A stretch of 5,605 bases of DNA from positions 1-5,605 of the forward strand of contig JAKAXI010000160.1 of assembly GCA_021816665.1 (NCBI GenBank), read 5' to 3'. A program made the position numbers and the translations under genes. Each line of letters begins with the position of its first letter. Positions within the stretch are counted from its first letter, which is position 1. The stretch is from Bacillota bacterium (lineage in GTDB: Bacteria; Bacillota; Bacilli; Alicyclobacillales; Alicyclobacillaceae). Shown piece by piece: positions 1 to 4,827 of the stretch. The notes under the pieces were generated by a model. That model had not been told where the DNA came from. It was given only the letters and a program-made list of their open reading frames with translations, and searched no databases.

Positions 1-261
1 ACATCTACGGTGGCGGCTTCCCACGCCTAAGTGTCAAATTGACATCTACGGCAGTGGCTGCCCACGCCTAAGTGTCAAATTGACATCTACAGCGGCGGCT
101 CACCCCTCCTAAGTGTCAAATTGACATCTACGGCAGTGGCTTCCCACGCCGAAGTGTCAAATTGACATCTACAGCAGTGGCTCACCCCTCCTAAGTGTCA
201 AATTGACATCTACAGCAGCGGCTTCCCACGCCTAAGTGTCAAATTGACATCTACAGCGGCG
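1..261. repeat. 41-bp tandem repeat array, 6 full copies plus a partial seventh
   Basis: Complete units start at 1, 42, 83, 124, 165 and 206, each exactly 41 bp, and a 15-bp partial unit occupies 247-261 before the sequence diverges. Every unit begins ACATCTAC and ends AAGTGTCAAATTG. Two parts vary. One is a short stretch of form CRGYRGYGGC that changes only by transitions. The other is an approximately 10-bp segment in two main versions, TCCCACGCCT-like (units 1, 2, 4, 6) and CACCCCTCCT (units 3, 5). Each unit junction forms the dyad TGTCAA-A-TTGACA, at 32-44, 73-85, 114-126, 155-167, 196-208 and 237-249. Because 41 is not a multiple of 3 and stops occur on both strands, the array is not protein-coding. 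There is no unique spacer of CRISPR length. It may be an array of protein-binding sites, expanded mobile-element end sequence, or a neutral minisatellite. It probably continues left of the window. Confidence 0.97.
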
Positions 262-708
262 TTACCCGGATGACTTTCCGTTCCCTGTAATGTAGCCTGA
301 TCCCCTTGTCAACTCACGTGTAAATCTTACCGAACAGGCTGGCACACTCACACAGGATTCTAACCCAATCCCTAGTCCTTTGAAGGAGGAGTGGGAGGGG
401 TGAATGGCCGGCAGGCCAGAGGGGAGGAGCGAAGCGGCTTCCCCTTGGCAGAGCCTGTGGAGCTTGTGGGCAACCTGCTCTTTGGTTGTCCACAAATCCA
501 TAGGCGGGGTCAGCGTATCATTGCTTGCCCTCCCGGCGCACTGTGCGTGTTACCGGAGCCTAGGGGTGGCGGCGCCCTCTTTTGCCTGGGAGGGTTAGGG
601 CTTTGCCAGGGAAGGGTTCATAACTGTGCTCTCACGCTCGCGGGCACATCTTGACGTTTCCTGCTGTCCATTCAGGATTTTCGATTTCTCTGCCCGGTTG
701 CCTGCCCG
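262..708. other. Intergenic stretch without a convincing gene
   Basis: This stretch follows the 41-bp array. Short open frames exist on both strands (for example 262-501 minus and 391-654 plus), but none has a good ribosome binding site, a recognisable domain or family-like sequence. The notable content is the pair of inverted repeats at 421-505. A weaker 7-bp inverted repeat (TGTGCTC with GGGCACA, counting one G.T pair) lies at 625-648. The left end of the doubtful minus-strand frame 632-928 also falls here. The stretch may be decayed mobile-element or intergenic DNA. Confidence 0.6.
421..505 (+). other. Two adjacent hairpins, possible structured RNA or mobile-element end
   Basis: The first hairpin (421-444) pairs GGGGA with TCCCC and AGC with GCT, leaving a two-base bulge and a GAAGCG loop. 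The second (453-505) is much stronger. An inner 12-bp stem pairs 464-475 with 484-495 across an 8-nt loop. A small asymmetric internal loop (462-463 against 496) separates it from an outer 9-bp stem pairing 453-461 with 497-505. Both of its non-Watson-Crick pairs (457 with 501, 470 with 489) are G.U if the plus strand is transcribed, and would be A.C mismatches in a minus-strand transcript. No T-run follows, so it is not a standard intrinsic terminator. It could be a structured RNA, a palindromic repeat element, or the non-coding end of an insertion sequence. Confidence 0.55.
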
Positions 709-928
709 CAGGTAATGTGCGCGCATGGTGTTGAGGTGTATCCGGCGCCTCCTCATGGCCTTTTGCATGTTGTTCAGGTATTCCCGGCGCCTCCTCACGC
801 CCATTCGCAGGTATTCCCGGCGCCTCCTCACGCCCATTCGCATCGAGGCCCCTCAGTAAGATTTCGATTTGAGCGATCCGAAGCCTCTCGGTTAGAACGC
901 GTCCAGAGGGTCCCTCGACTTCCTCCAC
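632..928 (-). CDS. Doubtful hypothetical protein with 11-residue repeats
   Basis: This 98-residue frame starts at GTG (926-928). I do not recognise a family. Residues 1-29 look like an ordinary acidic, partly helical segment (VLTERLRIAQIEILLRGL). Two identical ANGREEAPGIP repeats follow, then diverged copies ending EEAPDTP and TLP, and a polar tail. Codons in the first third are rich in G at position one, which favours coding. Against it, the start is GTG with GGAGG about 17 nt upstream, too far for a good ribosome site, and the start sits just beside the divergent MATE promoter. A competing minus-strand frame, 595-843, crosses the same repeats. It starts at ATG with GAGG about 7 nt upstream and reads arginine-rich units (RMGVRRRREYL). 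Both may be chance frames over a minisatellite, or the first may be a gene remnant. Confidence 0.27.
   Translation of the reverse strand: MEEVEGPSGRVLTERLRIAQIEILLRGLDANGREEAPGIPANGREEAPGIPEQHAKGHEEAPDTPQHHARTLPAGRQPGREIENPEWTAGNVKMCPRA
709..840. repeat. 33-bp minisatellite with diverged 5' units
   Basis: Two perfect 33-bp copies occupy 775-807 and 808-840, beginning CAGGTATTCCCGGCGCC. Upstream, 733-774 is a diverged 42-bp relative sharing the CCGGCGCCTCCTCA core, and about 709-732 is a shorter 24-bp relative sharing CAGGTA and CAT-G-TGTT. Unit lengths of 33, 42 and 24 bp are all multiples of three, so a reading frame crossing the array is preserved whatever the copy number. On the minus strand the core reads GAGGAGG. 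This repeat is unrelated in sequence and period to the 41-bp array at the window start. Confidence 0.85.
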
Positions 929-960
929 CGCCTCGACCGCGGCGACCTCCCAACCCCAAG

Positions 961-988
961 TTTGGTATACTTACGAGTTTTGTATAAT
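961..988 (+). promoter_or_regulatory. Probable sigma-A type promoter of the MATE gene
   Basis: A perfect TATAAT lies at 983-988, about 50 bp ahead of the MATE start codon. The best -35 candidate is weak: TTTGGT at 961-966 with a 16-bp spacer, or TTGGTA at 962-967 with 15 bp. The local sequence is AT-rich in otherwise GC-rich DNA. A small dyad, ACCGC at 994-998 and GCGGT at 1006-1010, lies at the expected transcript start and could be a 5' hairpin or a small operator. Confidence 0.55.
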
Positions 989-1023
989 CATCAACCGCAA
1001 CATCAGCGGTACCCCACATGCAC

Positions 1024-1030
1024 AGAGGAG
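1024..1030 (+). promoter_or_regulatory. Ribosome binding site fixing the MATE start
   Basis: AGAGGAG lies 7 nt ahead of the GTG at 1038. The overlapping ATG at 1036-1038 is followed immediately by TGA in its own frame, so it cannot be the start. GTG at 1038 is therefore the supported start codon. Confidence 0.75.
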
Positions 1031-1037
1031 CAGCGAT

Positions 1038-2174
1038 GTGACCGGGTCAACAGCCATTCCCGCTGCCGCAAAGCGGGTGTTTCAGATCGCGTGGCCCGCG
1101 ATTGGCGACGCTTACCTGCAAAACCTGCTCGGCGTCGTCGACGCAGTGTTTATCGCTAGGATAGGTCTCGTCGCCATCGACGCCGTAGGTGTCACGAACG
1201 TCTACAGTATGACGTATACCGGCGTGTTCATTGCCGTGTCAGCAGCGCTGTCCGTGTTTCTCTCGCGCGCCGTCGGAGCCAAGGACTATGCCAGAGGCCG
1301 TGCAGCCATCACGCACGGCTTGCTCATTGCGTTCATTCTCGGTCTCATCCTGTCGGTGCTTTCGGTCTTCCTCAGCGTCCCGCTGCTGCACATCATGGGT
1401 GCCCGCGGAGCCTTGCGGCGCGAGGCGTTCCCCTATTTTGTCGTGGTCCTCGACATTTCGCCCATCATCGCGCTGTTCACGGCTCAGTCTGCAGCGTTTC
1501 GAGCGATTGGCGGTACTCGTACCCCGCTGCGTCTCACCTGGAGTATGACGAAGTTCGCTGTGCCGGCGGCAGTCGAGCGCCTATCGATGCGCCTTGGCCA
1601 AGTCATCTACTTCGGCCTCATCGTGCGCATGGGTGTCGATGTCTACGCGACGCACAACATCGCAGGCACCTTGACCGCCTTCGCGTCCACGATCGGCGGT
1701 GGATTTGCGACCGCAGCAACGGCGACCATCGGTCAATCGATCGGCAGTGGCAACGAAGACGATGTCCGGGTATATCGGCGCTGGTGCTATATCGAAGGTG
1801 CAGTCGCGATGACGGGGGTGACGATTCTGCTGTGCTTGTTCAGTCCGTGGCTAGGACTACTGTTCACGCACAATCCACACGTGGTGCATCTTCTGTTTAT
1901 CATCCTGGCGATCGACGTGTTCTCACAGCCATTCCTCGCCGCCGTGCTGGTGGACACGTCCGCCATTCAGGCAGGTGGGAACAGCCGATTCCCGATGATC
2001 ACGACAATGATTGGCATTTGGTGTATTCGCACCCTCGGTGTCTACGTGTTTGCGTGGCGGCTCGGCTTCGGCCTGCCTGCCGTGTGGGTGAGCATCGCGG
2101 CAGACAATGCCTTGCGCGCGGGCTTGTTTCTGTGGTACCGCCGAACCCGCAACTGGGTTCAGAAGCTGGCGTAG
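1038..2174 (+). CDS. MATE-family multidrug/Na+(H+) antiporter, internally shortened
   Basis: Membrane efflux protein of the MATE family, which exports cationic drugs or metabolites in exchange for H+ or Na+; the substrate here is unknown. At 378 residues it is shorter than the usual 440-460. The N-terminal lobe is recognisable: TM1 at about 17-40 with the conserved GVVDAVFIARIG (Asp35 in TM1, an ion-coupling position in the family), TM2 about 45-75, the loop SRAVGAKD (76-83), TM3 about 92-115, TM4 about 130-155 ending in RAIGGTRTP. The sequence then passes within about ten residues (163-172) into AVPAAVERLSMRLGQ, normally the start of the C-terminal lobe (TM7). TM7-TM12 follow, including YATHNIAGTLTAF and IGQSIGSG. 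TM5 and TM6 thus appear absent, giving about ten helices. The frame is intact. The start is GTG with a good ribosome site. The gene stands alone and converges on the ABC operon, so a functional link to it is not indicated. Family assignment is secure; activity is uncertain. Confidence 0.93.
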   Translation: MTGSTAIPAAAKRVFQIAWPAIGDAYLQNLLGVVDAVFIARIGLVAIDAVGVTNVYSMTYTGVFIAVSAALSVFLSRAVGAKDYARGRAAITHGLLIAFILGLILSVLSVFLSVPLLHIMGARGALRREAFPYFVVVLDISPIIALFTAQSAAFRAIGGTRTPLRLTWSMTKFAVPAAVERLSMRLGQVIYFGLIVRMGVDVYATHNIAGTLTAFASTIGGGFATAATATIGQSIGSGNEDDVRVYRRWCYIEGAVAMTGVTILLCLFSPWLGLLFTHNPHVVHLLFIILAIDVFSQPFLAAVLVDTSAIQAGGNSRFPMITTMIGIWCIRTLGVYVFAWRLGFGLPAVWVSIAADNALRAGLFLWYRRTRNWVQKLA

Positions 2175-2255
2175 GATTTGCCCCACGACATTCGTCCCGA
2201 TGTGGCGATACAGAGTTCGTCTGCGGCTACACGTCGTTCACCCGGCACTGTGCTG
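2175..2255. other. Convergent intergenic gap without a clear terminator
   Basis: This 81-bp gap separates the stop codons of the MATE gene and permease 2. The best pairing is CGATGTG at 2198-2204 with CACGTCG at 2230-2236 (7 bp including one G.T, with a 25-nt loop). It has no T-run on either side. I see no intrinsic terminator for either transcript, so read-through into the opposing gene or factor-dependent termination is possible. Confidence 0.5.
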
Positions 2256-3092
2256 CTACAAGCTACTCACTGCCTCTCCCCCACGACGCACCGCCGAAAC
2301 CAGATGAGCACCGCCGTAGAACGCGGCTGACAGTGCCGCGACGAAGAAGCCGATTGGCCAGGCTGTGTCGTAACCGAGAACGAGTGCGATCCACACAGTG
2401 ATTACGGAAATGATAGCCGCCAAAGCCATTGCTCGACCCGGCCGATGGGTCAGGTGTGCAGCGGTCGCTGGCGGACCAATCATCAGACTGAACGAGAGCA
2501 ACGCTCCGACGACGGGGACGGTGATAGCCGTTGCGACGCCGATGACCACGAGGAACAGCAGGTCCACTGCGCCGACGCGCACGCCGCGCGCGTGTGCTGA
2601 CTCTCTTGTGACCGAAGCGAAGAGCAGCGGGCGATACAGCAGTGCGACCACGACAAAGCACACGGCGGCAATCGCGATCGTGGTGTACAACTGGGCGCGG
2701 CTGACACCGACCAACTGGCCAAAGAGCAGCGCGTACGCCCCCGCCGCATAGGTATTGCTGAGCTTCAAAAAGAGCGCACCCGTACCGAGCCCGGCGACGA
2801 GGGTGAGCGCGATCACGACGTCATGTTGCCCTTTTTTCCCCAGCCCACCCATCGTGACTGCCCCAGCGAGAGCGAACGCGACAAGTCCAAACATCGGGTT
2901 AATATTGACGAGCACGGCTCCAGCGGCTCCGGCAAAACCGATTCGCGGCAACGCGTGGGCGACAAACGCTGAGCCGCGAATCACGACAAAAAAGCCCACG
3001 AGTCCGGAAACAGCAGCTACCAGTGTACCGCTCAAAAAAGCGTTCAACATAAAAGGTTGCGTGAATAAGCCCGGTGCAAACAGCGTCGTCAT
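2256..3092 (-). CDS. Metal ABC transporter permease 2 (ABC-3 / ZnuB-MntD-TroD type)
   Basis: Integral membrane subunit of a Zn2+/Mn2+/Fe2+ importer, 278 residues, the usual ABC-3 length. Multiple hydrophobic segments run through the protein (about 15-38, 50-80, 90-110, 134-153, 173-206, 222-240, 244-264). Family landmarks are the early AFVAHALPRIGFAGAAGA (42-59), matching the conserved SxxxHAL region. Next comes the cytoplasmic stretch SVTRESAHARGV (160-171), which fits the coupling region to the ATPase. VGALLSFSLMIGPPATA (195-211) is the typical late ABC-3 signature. The ATG start overlaps the upstream permease stop by 4 bp (ATGA) and also has its own very strong ribosome site. It is the last gene of the operon and a clear paralogue of permease 1. 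Metal specificity cannot be read from this subunit. Confidence 0.93.
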   Translation of the reverse strand: MTTLFAPGLFTQPFMLNAFLSGTLVAAVSGLVGFFVVIRGSAFVAHALPRIGFAGAAGAVLVNINPMFGLVAFALAGAVTMGGLGKKGQHDVVIALTLVAGLGTGALFLKLSNTYAAGAYALLFGQLVGVSRAQLYTTIAIAAVCFVVVALLYRPLLFASVTRESAHARGVRVGAVDLLFLVVIGVATAITVPVVGALLSFSLMIGPPATAAHLTHRPGRAMALAAIISVITVWIALVLGYDTAWPIGFFVAALSAAFYGGAHLVSAVRRGGEAVSSL

Positions 3093-3988
3093 GGCACCTT
3101 CACCTCCTGCTGCAAGCTTGGACGTTCAACTGCGCGGGACCTCTCCGGTACGAATCGAGCGGCAAGGTAAAACAATAGCACGAAGACAGCGATGAAAAAG
3201 CTCACGGGCCATCCACGTCCGTACGGTGGCCAGTAGTAGCTGTCGTACGAGCAGACAATCCCGGCCCAGGTTGCGATGACTGCTACCGCAGCAGACCACA
3301 CGAGTGCCCTGCCGGGTCGCGCAGTAAGGCGCACGGCGGTCGCTGCCGGACCGATGAGGAGCGCCGTGCTAAGCAGCGCGCCGAGCACCAGCGCCCCGTC
3401 TTCGACCGCGGCTGCCATGACAAACATAAAGAGCATACTCACCCACCGCACCGGCACACCACGAGCCTCTGCCAAGGTGGGACTCACGGAACTGAGCAGA
3501 AGTGGCCGGTACAAGATAGCCAAAAGCACAAGCGCCGCCATCCCGACTGCGATGACAAGCGGCGTCAAGGCGGGGTTAAAGACAAAAACTGAGCCAAAGA
3601 GCACGAGCATCGAAACGGTCGCATTCGCCTGCTGAGTATCAATGTAGAGAAACAGCGCACCGAGTCCCATCGCGAACGACAGCACTAACCCAGTGGCTAC
3701 GTCGCGGTTGCGAATGCGTGACCCGAGCCCCTCCATGCCTGCGCCGGCGAGCAAACCAAACGACAAAAATCCGTACCACACGTTCGCTCCGAGCATGACT
3801 GCACCAGACGCGCCGGTCGCACCGAGGTCAGTGAGCGCGTGACCCGCAAAAGACTGTCCGCGCACAATCACAAATACTCCAACTAGGCCGGATACGATCG
3901 CAATGGCGGTGCTGACCCACAACGCGTTGACGACCTCGTGATTCGCAAAGAACCCAGGAGCCAAGATAAAGTGCCACGTGCCGCTCAT
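3089..3988 (-). CDS. Metal ABC transporter permease 1 (ABC-3 / ZnuB-MntC-TroC type)
   Basis: ABC-3 family membrane permease of 299 residues, paralogous to the next gene and probably its partner in a heterodimeric channel, as in MntABCD and TroABCD systems. Landmarks: SFAGHALTDLGATGASGA (46-63), equivalent to the conserved HAL region; SSVSPTLAEARGV (166-178), the probable ATPase-coupling stretch; and VLGALLSTALLIGPAATA (201-218), the late ABC-3 signature. Just before that signature, a hydrophobic stretch carries the acidic pair Glu196-Asp197 (MAAAVEDGALV), where permease 2 has uncharged residues. About 20 polar residues follow the last helix (PERSRAVERPSLQQEVKVP). The ATG overlaps the ATPase stop by 4 bp. 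The upstream GAGGAAGTGG is a mediocre ribosome site, so translation probably relies on coupling. Confidence 0.93.
   Translation of the reverse strand: MSGTWHFILAPGFFANHEVVNALWVSTAIAIVSGLVGVFVIVRGQSFAGHALTDLGATGASGAVMLGANVWYGFLSFGLLAGAGMEGLGSRIRNRDVATGLVLSFAMGLGALFLYIDTQQANATVSMLVLFGSVFVFNPALTPLVIAVGMAALVLLAILYRPLLLSSVSPTLAEARGVPVRWVSMLFMFVMAAAVEDGALVLGALLSTALLIGPAATAVRLTARPGRALVWSAAVAVIATWAGIVCSYDSYYWPPYGRGWPVSFFIAVFVLLFYLAARFVPERSRAVERPSLQQEVKVP
3100..3108 (-). promoter_or_regulatory. Strong Shine-Dalgarno of permease 2
   Basis: On the minus strand this reads AGGAGGTGA, essentially full complementarity to the 16S rRNA tail, 7 nt ahead of the ATG. It lies inside the 3' end of permease 1. Permease 2 is therefore probably initiated efficiently by itself as well as by coupling, which would help match the amounts of the two permeases. 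Confidence 0.85.
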
Positions 3989-4827
3989 GGTGCCGCCACT
4001 TCCTCGCCCGCACAGCGGGATCGGTCACTTGGTTCGAGAAGACCGTATTCTCCGCCTTCGCCACCTACTACGATAATCCGGTTGCGGACACGCAACACCT
4101 CCACCTCGTAACCGTAGAGCGTTGACAGGACTTCGCTTCTGATCACGTCCTCGACGCGGCCTGTGACTGCCTTCCCGTTCGCAATGTACACGACTTTGTC
4201 CATCACTGGGAGCAAGGGGTTCATGTCGTGAGCAACCATCATCACCGCGATCCCCCGGGACTTCGCCACTTCTGAAACCAGGTGAACGACTTCGTAGGCG
4301 CTCCTGATGTCAAGGTTCGAGAGCGGTTCGTCGAGCAACATCACCTTTGGGTCAGAGAGCAGGGCTTGCGCGATGAGCAACCGCTGTTGCTCGCCGCCAG
4401 AGAGCCGCCCAACTGGTGCGTCTGCGAAGCGCGTGGCATTTACCGCACACAGGGCCTCATCAATTTTCTGGCGTCTGCTTCGATTTGGCAGAGGCATACC
4501 CCAGCGATGCCCATCAATGCCGAGGCCGACCAAGTCTCGCCCACGCAGCGGCGTGTCCGGTTCGAGGTGGATTTTCTGTGGCACATAGCCAATCTGTTGG
4601 CTGCCGTGACGCGTCGGCTTGCCAGCCAAGGTGACCTGTCCTGTAGATGGTGCGAGCATGCCCAAAATGACGCGCAACAGCGTCGTCTTGCCTGCACCGT
4701 TGGGGCCGATCAGGCCAATAAACTCCCCGGGAAATACGTCGACGTCAATGTCCTCGAGGATCCGGCGGTCGCCGTACCGGACACTGATTTGGTGTAGTTG
4801 AAGCACTGGCTGTCCGATCACGTCCAT
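3985..4827 (-). CDS. Metal ABC transporter ATP-binding protein (ZnuC/MntB type)
   Basis: Cytoplasmic ATPase that powers the importer, 280 residues with all catalytic motifs intact: Walker A GPNGAGKTT (41-49), Q-loop YVPQ (Gln84), signature LSGGEQQR (142-149), Walker B VMLLDEP (162-168), D-loop SNLD (170-173) and switch His200 in MVAHD. The YVPQK region and the late LYGYEVEVLRVRNRIIVVG are typical of the Zn/Mn-importer ATPase subfamily. After that point a polar tail of about 25 residues (GEGGEYGLLEPSDRSRCAG and onward) has no obvious role. Part of it is encoded just upstream of the permease 1 start and supplies that gene's weak ribosome site. The ATG follows directly on the binding-protein stop (TAAATG), with GGTGAG about 4 nt ahead, so re-initiation after the upstream gene is likely. 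Function is secure; which metal is imported is not. Confidence 0.95.
   Translation of the reverse strand: MDVIGQPVLQLHQISVRYGDRRILEDIDVDVFPGEFIGLIGPNGAGKTTLLRVILGMLAPSTGQVTLAGKPTRHGSQQIGYVPQKIHLEPDTPLRGRDLVGLGIDGHRWGMPLPNRSRRQKIDEALCAVNATRFADAPVGRLSGGEQQRLLIAQALLSDPKVMLLDEPLSNLDIRSAYEVVHLVSEVAKSRGIAVMMVAHDMNPLLPVMDKVVYIANGKAVTGRVEDVIRSEVLSTLYGYEVEVLRVRNRIIVVGGEGGEYGLLEPSDRSRCAGEEVAAP

Noticed and set aside
1..261. Possible CRISPR array
   Set aside because: The repeat unit is 41 bp head-to-tail. The variable part is only about 10 bp and comes in two main versions, so there are no unique spacers.
39..261. TTGACA in each 41-bp unit as a series of -35 boxes
   Set aside because: At 16-18 bp downstream the sequence is GC-rich, with nothing like a -10 element, in every unit.
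284..312. Minus-strand TTGACA at 307-312 as a promoter reading into the 41-bp array
   Set aside because: With a 17-bp spacer the -10 would be TACAGG, matching the consensus at only three positions.
465..494. DnaA boxes (TTGTCCACA and its partner) suggesting a replication origin
   Set aside because: They differ from TTATCCACA by one and two bases, are simply the two arms of the hairpin, and no further boxes or AT-rich unwinding region accompany them.
262..654. Open frames on both strands (262-501 minus, 391-654 plus, 404-598 plus)
   Set aside because: No ribosome sites, no recognisable domains and low-complexity translations. They cross the hairpins and look like chance frames in GC-rich DNA.
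1784..2401. 205-residue plus-strand frame overlapping the MATE 3' half
   Set aside because: It lies out of frame inside two well-supported genes on opposite strands, and its translation is arginine-rich without family features.
4282..4797. 171-residue plus-strand frame opposite the ATPase gene
   Set aside because: It is antisense to an ATPase with all motifs intact and is explained as a shadow of its codon usage.
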